Source: Conexivisphaera sp049976725
GTDB lineage: Archaea; Thermoproteota; Nitrososphaeria; Conexivisphaerales; Conexivisphaeraceae
Length of the DNA stretch: 9,689 bases
Direction of reading: 5' to 3'
Assembly: GCA_049976725.1 (NCBI GenBank)
Contig: JBMFHR010000032.1
Coordinates: 1 to 9,689, forward strand
The position numbers were made by a program, and so were the translations under genes. Shown here piece by piece: positions 1-6,537 of the stretch; the stretch's first letter is position 1, and each line of letters opens with the position of its first letter. The notes beneath the pieces were generated by a model. That model saw only the letters and a program-made list of their open reading frames with translations. It was not told the origin of the DNA and did no database searches.

Positions 1-208
1 ACCCGCGCGCCGCCCCGCGCCGTCCGCGCATATCGTGGCCCTCCCGTACCTCCTCAGGCCCCGTGAAGGGGCACGCGTCGACCGGGTCACCGCGCCAGCT
101 GGCGCGGAAGCCCGGCGTGGCGCGCAGGTTGGACTCGAATGCGGCTCAGATCCAGGTGGGCGCGCCCGGGACCGGCGAGTGCCCGTACCTGTGGACCCAC
201 TTCCACAC
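1..208 (-). pseudogene. Possible interrupted coding frame running off the left edge
   Basis: Read leftward from a GTG at 208-206, the frame has about 90% G or C at third positions and a balanced residue mix. It includes stretches such as VWKWVHRYGHSP, then a TGA stop at 148-146, then FESNLRATPGF and DACPFTGPEEV before leaving the window. The stop lies in the middle of otherwise coding-like sequence, so if this was a gene it is broken, or a sequencing error is present. I do not recognise the family. The complementary plus-strand frame (open from 3 to 263) shares the GC-rich column but is rich in R, P and S, as expected of an antisense shadow. Which strand, if either, is coding is unsettled. 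Confidence 0.2.
90..107. repeat. 18-bp perfect palindrome
   Basis: CCGCGCCAG is followed directly by its reverse complement CTGGCGCGG, with no spacer. It lies in the gene-poor left edge. It could be a dimeric protein binding site, or a hairpin in RNA, though a zero-length loop would have to open a few pairs. Chance is possible in such GC-rich DNA. Confidence 0.6.
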
Positions 209-220
209 CGGGGCGCGCCC
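158..220. repeat. Paired GGGCGCGCCC palindromes forming an inverted repeat
   Basis: The self-complementary 10-mer GGGCGCGCCC occurs at 158-167 and again at 211-220, so the copies are both direct and inverted repeats and could pair as a 10-bp stem. Between them TGTGG (190-194) can pair with CCACA (203-207) around an 8-nt loop, giving a nested hairpin. This is the most foldable part of the left edge and could belong to a structured RNA or to a binding-site pair. No known RNA family was recognised. Confidence 0.5.
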
Positions 221-292
221 TAACGATGGGCCGGGGAAATGCAATGCGTGGCGCAGAGAATGATGCCGGGCGGGGCCCTCCTCCTTCCTACC

Positions 293-300
293 TATTTGTA
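293..300 (-). promoter_or_regulatory. TATA-like element pointing into the left edge
   Basis: TACAAATA on the minus strand lies in an AT-richer pocket just beyond the end of the CoA-disulfide-reductase-like gene. It would start a leftward transcript near 270. No start codon with a good reading frame lies there, so it could drive a noncoding RNA or be a relic. Confidence 0.25.
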
Positions 301-332
301 TCGTGATCACGGCGGATCGGGAGGGGAGCCGC

Positions 333-1682
333 TCAGAGGCGGCCGTGGCTGAGCACCCTGGCGGCAGTTATCACTGGGTGCCAGACCGGGGAGGTCGGCG
401 GCGAGTAGCTGAGATCCGAGAAGAACACGTCGTCTATCGTGAGCCCCCTGCCCACGATCTCGGCCATCAGGTCCAAGTAGCCCGCGGCTATCTTATCCCT
501 GCTCACTATCTGCCCGCCGAGGACCCTGCCGCTCCGCCGCTCCACCGTCAGCTTCAGGTTTATGATCTCGTACCTGCCGTAGTACTCGGCCGCGCTCCTG
601 GTCTTCACGAGCTTCGACTCGATGTCGAAGCCCTCCCTCCGTGCCTGCTCGTCGCTCAGCCCTGTCCTGCCGACGTAGTAATTGAATACTTTCGTCACGG
701 CCGTGCCCACGACCCCGGGGAACTTCAAGCTCCTCGGAGACACGCTGTTGGCGCCAGCGACCTGGCCCATCTTGTTCGCGGGAGGAGCCAGGGGAATCCA
801 CGTCCTCCTGCCGGTCACTAGGTGCGTCGTCTCGACGAGGTCGCCGGCTGCGTACACGTCGGGCTCGCTGGTCTCCATGTACTCATTCACCCAAACGGCC
901 CCGGTCTCCCCCATCCTGAGGCCAGCGGACTGCGCCAGCTCGGAGTCGGGGCGAACGCCCACGGCGAGCACCACCGCGTCCGCGCCGTAGCTGCCGCCCT
1001 CGGTCACGACGCGCTCCACGGAACCCCTGCCCTCTATGCGTACGAGGGGCTCTGACAGGTGGAGTTCCACGCCGTTCGACCTCAGTTCCTCGTGTATGAG
1101 CTCGGCAACGTCGCCGTCCACCGTGGTTGGCAGCACATGGTCCATCGCCTCGAAGAGCAGCACGCGCTTGCCGAGAGACCTCGCGGCCTCCGCCATCTCA
1201 AGGCCTATGTAGCCGCCGCCTATCACTGCCACGGTGCTGGCGGCGCTCAGCCCCTCCTTGACCTCCCTGGCGCCGTCGGGGAGCCTAACCGTGTAGACGC
1301 CCTTGAGGTCCACGCCCTCTATGCGCGGCACCAGCGGCTTCGCGCCGGTCGCCAGTATAAGGCGATCCCACTCGTACTCCGAGGTGGAACCGCTCTCCGA
1401 TACCCTGAGCCTCCGGTTCCTGAGGTCTATTCCGGTGACGACGGATCCTATGCGCACGTCCACATTCCTCCCCTTGGAGAACTCGGCCGGAGTGTACGTC
1501 TTCAGCATGGACTGGTCGCCGACGATCCCGCCCACGTAGTATGGTATGCCGCAGGGCGCGTGCGTTATCATGGAGCCCGCCTCGAACATCACTATCTTGG
1601 CGTCCTGGCTCCACTTCCTCGCCCTGGCCGCCGCTGAGGCCCCGGCAGCGCCCCCGCCCACTATGAGTATCCTGAGGGCCAT
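333..1682 (-). CDS. CoA-disulfide reductase / NAD(P)H oxidase-type flavoprotein
   Basis: This is a cytosolic FAD- and NAD(P)H-dependent enzyme of the pyridine nucleotide-disulfide oxidoreductase family. Relatives reduce CoA disulfide, polysulfide/sulfur or oxygen. Numbered from the ATG at 1682 (449 aa), it shows an FAD Rossmann motif GGGAAG (9-14), the single redox cysteine C44 in HAPCGIPYYVGG, ATGAKP (111-116), a second Rossmann motif GGGYIG (155-160) for NAD(P)H, and the FAD-binding AAGD (278-281). A C-terminal dimerisation domain ends in DLSYSPPTSPVWHPV (423-437). The lone HAPCGIP cysteine is typical of archaeal CoA-disulfide/sulfur reductases, and the length is normal. An in-frame GTG at 1700 would add six residues, but the TATA box at 1712-1705 sits about 26 bp before the ATG, so a leaderless ATG start is preferred. 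The physiological substrate cannot be read from the sequence. Confidence 0.9.
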   Translation of the reverse strand: MALRILIVGGGAAGASAAARARKWSQDAKIVMFEAGSMITHAPCGIPYYVGGIVGDQSMLKTYTPAEFSKGRNVDVRIGSVVTGIDLRNRRLRVSESGSTSEYEWDRLILATGAKPLVPRIEGVDLKGVYTVRLPDGAREVKEGLSAASTVAVIGGGYIGLEMAEAARSLGKRVLLFEAMDHVLPTTVDGDVAELIHEELRSNGVELHLSEPLVRIEGRGSVERVVTEGGSYGADAVVLAVGVRPDSELAQSAGLRMGETGAVWVNEYMETSEPDVYAAGDLVETTHLVTGRRTWIPLAPPANKMGQVAGANSVSPRSLKFPGVVGTAVTKVFNYYVGRTGLSDEQARREGFDIESKLVKTRSAAEYYGRYEIINLKLTVERRSGRVLGGQIVSRDKIAAGYLDLMAEIVGRGLTIDDVFFSDLSYSPPTSPVWHPVITAARVLSHGRL

Positions 1683-1704
1683 TCCGCCCGAGGGACGCAC
1701 GCCG

Positions 1705-1712
1705 ATATTTAA
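1705..1712 (-). promoter_or_regulatory. TATA box of the CoA-disulfide-reductase-like gene
   Basis: TTAAATAT on the minus strand is centred about 26 bp before the ATG at 1682, placing transcription start at or next to the start codon (leaderless). The box contains the TAA stop codon (1711-1709) of the upstream flavoprotein gene. The downstream gene can therefore be transcribed on its own as well as by read-through. Confidence 0.65.
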
Positions 1713-2737
1713 GGTGAGCGCGCGCCCCCGAGCATGGCGCCCACCAGCTGGAGCACGCCTGGGCGCAGCCCGAACCTCCTATGCATGGACCTGAACTTGC
1801 GCGCCAGTAGAAGGAGCCTGAGCGCTATCCAGGGATCCCTGCGGCCGCCGAGCAGCCCGTTCAGGAACACGTCGCCGACCTCATCGTGGAGCCTGAACGC
1901 CCTCAGGAGCGACTCCTCGTACCTATCCAAGTCCTCCGACGCCAGGGACTCCGCCAGGATCTCCGCGCTCTGCAGGCTGGGCACTATGCCCTCACCGGTA
2001 CTCGGGAAAACCACGCCCGCGGCCTCCCCCACGGCCACCGCGTTCCCGGAGCGGATGGGGAGCGACATGCTGGGGCTCGAGAGCCTCACGGGACGGCCGA
2101 CCCTCCTGATCACCTCGTCCGGCGGGTACCTCTCGAGGAACCTGGAAAGGTACTCGATGTGTCTGTGCCCGAAGTCGCCGGAGCCAACGTGGGCGACGTT
2201 GCCGGACAGCGGGAAGAACCATAGGTAGCCCGTCAGCCCCGGGAAGACCTCCGCGTAGAAGTCGTCGAATGGCATCTCCCTGTACCTGACCATGAACTCG
2301 AGCGTGGGTATCGCGAACTCCCTCCTAGGCCTGCCCAGAAGGACGCGGTGGAATCCCGTCGCGTCCACCAGGAGATCGTAGCCGTCGGGCGGCCGCCCTC
2401 TCTGCACGCGAACGCCGTACCGAACGTCGCCGCCGCGCCTCAGGTCCGCCAGGAATCTCTCCTTGTCGAACGTTGACAGCCCCGTCAGCGGGATCTCGAT
2501 GCGCCTTCCGCCGAACACCATCGTGAAGTACCTGCCCTCGTGCATGACGTAATCGTCGAACGAGAGGCCTACCCTGGACGCGAACCTGCGCATGGGATCC
2601 TTCGGGGCGCCCCAGGCGCACACCGAGACGTAATCATCGCTGCCTTGCGCCTCGAACGCCGTCACCTCGTGATCGCCGGAGAGTAGCCTGAGCAGGTAGG
2701 ATCCAGCGACGCCGGCGCCAACTATTCCTATCCTCAA
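1709..2737 (-). CDS. Geranylgeranyl-reductase-family FAD oxidoreductase
   Basis: This 342-residue flavoprotein belongs to the GGR/p-hydroxybenzoate-hydroxylase-like superfamily. In archaea, members reduce the isoprenoid chains of membrane lipids or menaquinone, but many paralogues have unknown substrates. Visible features are the N-terminal FAD motif GAGVAG (7-12) with E29 ending the second strand, a cysteine in CAWGAP (40-45) at the place of the GGR cysteine motif, the family signature GYLWFFP (170-176), and GEAAG...STGEG (237-250). The last usually reads GDAAG, so D is replaced by E. It is shorter than lipid GGRs of about 400 residues, so a side-branch paralogue is likely. The start is TTG at 2737-2735. 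An in-frame TAA lies three codons upstream, so there is no longer choice. It is divergent from the ligase gene and upstream of the CoA-disulfide-reductase-like gene. The substrate is unknown. Confidence 0.85.
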   Translation of the reverse strand: MRIGIVGAGVAGSYLLRLLSGDHEVTAFEAQGSDDYVSVCAWGAPKDPMRRFASRVGLSFDDYVMHEGRYFTMVFGGRRIEIPLTGLSTFDKERFLADLRRGGDVRYGVRVQRGRPPDGYDLLVDATGFHRVLLGRPRREFAIPTLEFMVRYREMPFDDFYAEVFPGLTGYLWFFPLSGNVAHVGSGDFGHRHIEYLSRFLERYPPDEVIRRVGRPVRLSSPSMSLPIRSGNAVAVGEAAGVVFPSTGEGIVPSLQSAEILAESLASEDLDRYEESLLRAFRLHDEVGDVFLNGLLGGRRDPWIALRLLLLARKFRSMHRRFGLRPGVLQLVGAMLGGARSP

Positions 2738-2770
2738 CCGCGATTACCCTGCTTCGGGTTGCTTGAAACC

Positions 2771-2778
2771 GTTTTAAG
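2771..2778. promoter_or_regulatory. TATA element in the divergent ligase / GGR-like promoter
   Basis: GTTTTAAG is preceded on the plus strand by GAAACC, a plausible BRE. Its centre is about 25 bp before the ligase GTG at 2800, fitting a leaderless ligase mRNA. Read on the minus strand it is CTTAAAAC, which would start transcription near 2749, about 12 nt before the TTG at 2737. No other AT-rich element lies in the 62-bp gap, so one near-symmetric box probably serves both genes. Confidence 0.6.
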
Positions 2779-2799
2779 GCGTTCCACGCTTCTCGACAC

Positions 2800-4461
2800 G
2801 TGAGCTTCAGCGAGCTGTGCTCGGTGCTCGAGAAGTCCAGGTCGACCAGCAGCAGGCTGGCCAAGGTGGCCGCGATCGCCGAGTATCTGAGGGGGCTCGA
2901 CGAGGAGGACCTCGGCACTGCCATAAGGTTCCTGACCGGGGACTTGTACCCGCGCGGATCCGGGCTGGACGCGGGCGTCGGGTACAGCATGCTCCTGAGC
3001 GCCCTGGCCGATGTCGTGGGAGCTTCCCCGGGCAAGATAATCGCGGTGTACAAGAAGTACGGGGACCTGGGGGACGCGGCCCACGAGCTGCTGGGCTCCG
3101 GCAGGAGGGCCCAGGCGCCTCTTACCCAGCTGGAACCCCTGACAATCAGGGGCGTCTACGAGGAGCTGGTCCGCCTGGCGAGGACGACGGGCGAGGGCTC
3201 GCAGCAGAGGAAGCTGGCGAGGCTCAGGGGCCTGCTGACCTCGTGCAGCCCGCTGGAGGCCAAGTACCTGGTGAAGATGCTGCTGGGCGAGCTGAGGACC
3301 GGGGCCGTCGAGGGCGTCGTGGAGCAGGCCATAGCGGAGGCCTTCGGCGTTGAACAGGAGGAGGTGAGGCGGGGGAGGCTGCTGCTCGGGGACCTGGGAG
3401 AGGTCGGGGTCCTCGCCCGGCGCGGCAGGCTGAAGGACGTGGGCGTCACGCCGCTGAGGCCGCTGGAGTTCATGCTGGCCGAGGCCCTGGCATCGCCGAG
3501 GGAGGCCGTGGAGAGGTACCAGGGGAGGGAGCTTATCGCCGAGTACAAGTACGACGGAATCAGGGCGCAGCTGCACTCGTCCGGCGGTACGGTGAGGATA
3601 TTCTCCAGGAGGCTCGAGGACATCACGCGGAGCTTCCCGGAGGTTGAGGAGGGGGCGAGGGGCCTCGACGTCGTGCTGGACGGCGAGATAGTGGCCTTCC
3701 GGGAGGGAAAGCCGTTGCCCTTCAGGGAGCTCCAGAGGAGGCTGAGGAGGAAGGACCCGCGCGAGCTCTCGGAGGAGATACCGGTCGCCTACTTCGTCTA
3801 CGACGTCCTTTACCTGAACGGCAGGTCGCTGCTGGACGCGCCGCTCGCGGAGAGGAAGAGGGTGTTGGGGGACCTCCTGCCCGAGGCCAGGGGCGTCATG
3901 CGCGCGAGTCCCTGGTGGACCGTGAGGAGCGCCGAGGAGATAGCGGAGCTCTTCCGCAGGAGCAGGGCCGAGGGCTACGAGGGCCTCATGCTGAAGGATC
4001 CCGGCTCCGCGTATGAGGTGGGCAAGAGGGGGTGGAAGTGGATGAAGCTCAAGGAGGAGCTGGACACGATCGATGCCGTTGTCGTGGGCGCCGAGTACGG
4101 CCACGGGAAGAGGGCAGGCCTGCTGTCGGACCTCATATTCGCGGTCTGGGACGGCGACGAGCTGAAGGTGGTCGGCAAGGCCTACTCGGGCCTGACGGAT
4201 CAGGAGATAGAGTGGATGACCCAGAGGTTGAAGGAGCTCGCGGTGCGCGAGGAGGGCTTGAGAGTCATCGTGAGGCCGGAGATTGTCGTGGAGGTCGCGT
4301 TCGACTCGGTCCAGGAGAGCGACAGGCACTCTGGTGGTTACGCGTTCAGGTTCCCGCGCATAAAGTCGGTGAGGCTGGACAAGAGGCCCGAGGACGCCGA
4401 CACCATAGACAAGCTGAGGAGGCTCGCCGAGATCTCCAGGGCCCGGGGCGGTCAAAGCTAA
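2800..4461 (+). CDS. lig: ATP-dependent DNA ligase
   Basis: This enzyme seals nicks in duplex DNA during replication (Okazaki fragment joining) and repair, using ATP to form a ligase-AMP intermediate. The 553-residue protein matches the usual archaeal length of about 550-600. An N-terminal helical DNA-binding domain covers roughly residues 1-220. The nucleotidyltransferase core follows, with motif I EYKYDGIRAQ and the adenylated lysine K250, motif III around LDGEIVAF (E296), motif IIIa YFVYDVLYLNG (331-341), motif IV EGLMLKD, and motif V WKWMKLK (K416, K418). The C-terminal OB-fold domain ends in a basic region with FRFPRIKSVRLDKRPEDADT, as in other archaeal ligases. It starts with GTG, and the TATA box at 2771-2778 fits a leaderless transcript. 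A small membrane-protein gene follows 17 bp downstream on the same strand. No motif is damaged. Confidence 0.97.
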   Translation: MSFSELCSVLEKSRSTSSRLAKVAAIAEYLRGLDEEDLGTAIRFLTGDLYPRGSGLDAGVGYSMLLSALADVVGASPGKIIAVYKKYGDLGDAAHELLGSGRRAQAPLTQLEPLTIRGVYEELVRLARTTGEGSQQRKLARLRGLLTSCSPLEAKYLVKMLLGELRTGAVEGVVEQAIAEAFGVEQEEVRRGRLLLGDLGEVGVLARRGRLKDVGVTPLRPLEFMLAEALASPREAVERYQGRELIAEYKYDGIRAQLHSSGGTVRIFSRRLEDITRSFPEVEEGARGLDVVLDGEIVAFREGKPLPFRELQRRLRRKDPRELSEEIPVAYFVYDVLYLNGRSLLDAPLAERKRVLGDLLPEARGVMRASPWWTVRSAEEIAELFRRSRAEGYEGLMLKDPGSAYEVGKRGWKWMKLKEELDTIDAVVVGAEYGHGKRAGLLSDLIFAVWDGDELKVVGKAYSGLTDQEIEWMTQRLKELAVREEGLRVIVRPEIVVEVAFDSVQESDRHSGGYAFRFPRIKSVRLDKRPEDADTIDKLRRLAEISRARGGQS

Positions 4462-4478
4462 TTACTCCGGGCTCCGCG

Positions 4479-4916
4479 GTGAGCGGCGTGGGGAACAGGG
4501 TCTGGGCGGGGGATGAATCCGGCCGCCTCTACATGGTGGAGCGCCGGGACGGGTGCCTCCGGATCTACGGCCCGGTCCCCAGCACGGCCGCGCACCTGCC
4601 GGAGCTGTCGCTCGTTATCTACGCCGCGGCGGCCTTCGGCTCCCTCGCCGCAGGTCTCACGCGCGTGGCGCTGGGGGCAATGTTGGCGGCGCTCGTCGGC
4701 GTGCCCGCGCTGGCGGTGGCCGTGAGGGCACGTTACGTCAGGGGGGAGGGGCTCCGGGCCGAGGCCCGCTCCTCGGAGGACCTCGGCGGGAGGATCGTGA
4801 AGCTGACCCTAGATGTTGAGGGGGTGGGCCGGCTCGTGCTGTACGCGCGCGGGAAGGACCTGAGGGGGTGGGCGCTGCCTCACGGGCCGCAGCCCCTCGC
4901 CAGCTCGAGCCAGTAG
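4479..4916 (+). CDS. Small two-helix membrane protein, function unknown
   Basis: I do not recognise this protein. From the GTG at 4479 it has 145 residues: a soluble, probably beta-strand N-terminus (about 1-38, with RLYMVERRDG and CLRIYGP), two adjacent hydrophobic segments (about 43-60 and 63-82) separated by one arginine and forming a likely hairpin, then a charged soluble tail with strand-like stretches (IVKLTLDV and RLVLYARG). A strand-hairpin-strand layout occurs in PH-like membrane domains, but that is only a resemblance. Third codon positions are strongly G/C as in the neighbours, supporting a real gene. Other possible starts are GTG 4488 and ATG 4533. The open frame continues back into the ligase gene, but that part is a shadow. 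It sits 17 bp after the ligase, probably on the same transcript, and its last 37 bp overlap the end of the radical SAM gene on the other strand. Confidence 0.65.
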   Translation: MSGVGNRVWAGDESGRLYMVERRDGCLRIYGPVPSTAAHLPELSLVIYAAAAFGSLAAGLTRVALGAMLAALVGVPALAVAVRARYVRGEGLRAEARSSEDLGGRIVKLTLDVEGVGRLVLYARGKDLRGWALPHGPQPLASSSQ

Positions 4917-6493
4917 AGCCCCATGGATTCCTCGAGCGCGCGAGCTGGGCGGCCCGTGTCGACGACGGACCAGGGGACTTCGGACCGCGGGTCCAGCGGC
5001 GACGCGGCCTCCCTGAGGTCGAGGCCACACTCGCCGAACGCGCGCCCCCAGGATAGCCCGCGGGACCTCAGCTCGATGGGACACAGGATGCCCGAATTCC
5101 CCCTGGCTATCGCTGTCTGCACGAGTGCCAGCCTCGGGCTGTAGCTGTCCACCTCGACGCCGGACGCCCTCAGGCGGGACGATATTGCGCGGACCTTGGA
5201 GTCGAGCGATGCCTCGTCCTCCATGCCGGCCCACTGCATGGGGGTGTGCGGCTTCGGCATGAACGGCGTGATGCTGACCGAGATCCTCAGCGGGGCGGTC
5301 CTCCTGATCTCGGCGACCTCGCTCACTATGGAGTCGGCTGCGCCCTCGCCCTCTCCCGGGAGGCCTATCATGTAGTACAGCTTGAGGCCGCTCATGCCGC
5401 TGGAGGCCGCCACCCTGGCCACCCTGGCCAGATCGTCTCTCGACCAGGGCTTGCCGAGCGCCCTCCTGAGGGGGCAGGAGCCGGACTCCGGCGCCAAGGT
5501 CACCGTGCGCTGTCCCAGGGCAGCCATCGCGCGCACCCTGTCGTCGTTCAGTGTGTCCAGGCGGATCGACGGGAGGGACGCCGTGGCGCCCACCTCAGCG
5601 ACGATCTCCAGCACGCGATCCGCCGCCGGATGATCGAAGAAGGAGAGGCTGTAGAACGTGACCTTGTCGACGCCGTTCGCGCGCAGCCCGAGCTCGATTA
5701 TCGTGCGTATCTGGTCCAGGGGCCGATCGATCCTCGGGAAGTATATGTTGCCCTCCATGCAGAACCTGCAGAGCCTGGAGCACCCCCTGGTTGACTCCAC
5801 CAGCAGGCTCCTGCCCCAGACGGGCTCGGCATCCAGGGGCTGTATCTGAGCTATGGGGTGGAACTCGAGCGACAGCTCGGTGGCACGAGCTATCCTGACG
5901 CGCTCCACGCCGCTCGAGAAGAAGCCGTCGTGGCCGGCCAGCGCGTCGGCGACGGAATGCGGGTCCGAGGACGCCGCGTCTAGGAGGGGGGGCAGCAGGG
6001 GCTCCAGATCCCCCACCGCCACGAGGTCGGCGACCTCGGATATCGGCGCTGGGTTCGCGGTGGGGGCCGGACCGCCCACGATCAGGGGGGGCCCGGAGCT
6101 GCGCGCTGACCTGCGCGCGTCCAGCCCGGAGGCCCTGAGCATCTCCAGAAGGTTCGAGTAGTCGAGCTCGTAGTGCACGCTCGCTATCAGGATGTCCATG
6201 GAGTGCAGGCGGGCGCCGGTGTCCAGGCCCACTGGCGGGTCCCCGCGCCCGTAGACGAACCTCTCGGCGACGAAGTCATCCCTCGAGTTCACGTAGTAGT
6301 ACATCGACTGGTAGGCGAGGCTGGCCAGCGAAGCCTCGTAGGTGGAGGGGTACAGCAGGCCCACCTTGATGGCGCCCGGTCTCCCCTTCTTGCGTACGAC
6401 GTTCGCCTCCCTCAAGTCGGTTCCCGGATGGATCGATCCCCCGGCGCGGGCAGCAATAACGGTTCCGCAGTTCCCGGAACCCCCCGGGGGCAC
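4880..6493 (-). CDS. Radical SAM protein with N-terminal B12-binding-like domain
   Basis: This is a 537-residue iron-sulfur enzyme of the COG1032-type radical SAM family, expected to cleave S-adenosylmethionine for a radical reaction. The substrate is unknown. The 4Fe-4S/SAM motif is CSRLCRFC with C238, C242 and C245. Later parts of the barrel show LAPESGS (333-339) and YMIGLPGE (374-381), typical of the family. The N-terminal domain (about 43-175) begins KVGLLYPSTYEASLASLAYQ and includes LIVGGP (137-142) and VAVGDLEP. It resembles the Rossmann cobalamin domain but lacks the DxHxxG histidine motif. The start is GTG at 6493. The first recognisable homology is near residue 34, so a TTG at 6415 is possible, but no TATA box fits it. 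The gene diverges from the phosphoesterase and overlaps the membrane-protein gene tail-to-tail. It might be a tRNA or metabolite modification enzyme, but this is unproven. Confidence 0.88.
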   Translation of the reverse strand: MPPGGSGNCGTVIAARAGGSIHPGTDLREANVVRKKGRPGAIKVGLLYPSTYEASLASLAYQSMYYYVNSRDDFVAERFVYGRGDPPVGLDTGARLHSMDILIASVHYELDYSNLLEMLRASGLDARRSARSSGPPLIVGGPAPTANPAPISEVADLVAVGDLEPLLPPLLDAASSDPHSVADALAGHDGFFSSGVERVRIARATELSLEFHPIAQIQPLDAEPVWGRSLLVESTRGCSRLCRFCMEGNIYFPRIDRPLDQIRTIIELGLRANGVDKVTFYSLSFFDHPAADRVLEIVAEVGATASLPSIRLDTLNDDRVRAMAALGQRTVTLAPESGSCPLRRALGKPWSRDDLARVARVAASSGMSGLKLYYMIGLPGEGEGAADSIVSEVAEIRRTAPLRISVSITPFMPKPHTPMQWAGMEDEASLDSKVRAISSRLRASGVEVDSYSPRLALVQTAIARGNSGILCPIELRSRGLSWGRAFGECGLDLREAASPLDPRSEVPWSVVDTGRPARALEESMGLYWLELARGCGP

Positions 6494-6511
6494 CGCCGCG
6501 CGATCGTGCTA

Positions 6512-6519
6512 ATCTTAAA
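6512..6519. promoter_or_regulatory. TATA element in the divergent radical SAM / phosphoesterase promoter
   Basis: ATCTTAAA (minus strand TTTAAGAT) is the only AT-rich element in the 44-bp gap. Its centre is about 22-23 bp from both GTG starts (6493 on minus, 6538 on plus), which would make both transcripts leaderless. For the phosphoesterase, GTG 6544 would sit about 28 bp away and fits the usual spacing equally well. One element appears to serve both directions. Confidence 0.55.
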
Positions 6520-6537
6520 CGGCGGGGCGCGCCACGA

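Larger units (their letters stand above)
1..332. other. Left-edge region without a convincing intact gene
   Basis: This stretch lies downstream of the leftward flavoprotein gene that ends at 333. It is very GC-rich and holds an 18-bp perfect palindrome (90-107), two copies of a 10-bp palindrome (158-167 and 211-220), and a TATA-like TACAAATA on the minus strand at 300-293. One codon column is strongly GC-rich, as in the real genes here, but that column is third position for a plus frame and for a minus frame alike, and neither gives a recognisable protein. No tRNA with a proper T arm, no SRP or RNase P RNA core motif and no T-rich terminator was seen. It may be the end of a decayed gene, an uncharacterised structured RNA, or plain intergenic DNA. 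Confidence 0.5.

Noticed and set aside
130..148. CTCGAAT resembling a tRNA T loop
   Set aside because: The flanking bases do not pair as a T stem, and no D arm, anticodon arm or acceptor stem can be placed around it on either strand.
146..148. In-frame TGA read as selenocysteine in the left-edge frame
   Set aside because: The frame is itself doubtful, no selenoprotein family was recognised and no SECIS-like element was identified.
63..263. Plus-strand open frame from a GTG, open back to the window start, with third positions about 86% G/C
   Set aside because: Its residue mix is rich in R, P and S with no recognisable domain, and it shares its GC-rich column with the more protein-like minus frame, so it is probably an antisense shadow. 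It is not excluded.
258..268. AATGATGCC resembling a C/D-box sRNA box C
   Set aside because: It has one mismatch to the box consensus and no box D (CTGA) at a suitable distance.
2734..4455. Long minus-strand open frame of about 570 codons opposite the DNA ligase
   Set aside because: It covers almost exactly the ligase gene, whose motifs are all intact. Its product is a low-complexity L/P/R/Q-rich sequence, the usual antisense artefact in GC-rich genes.
4032..4478. Longer upstream extension of the membrane-protein frame into the ligase gene
   Set aside because: This part lies inside the ligase C-terminal coding region, out of frame. Its translation is G/R-rich and unlike a protein, so the gene is taken to start after the ligase.
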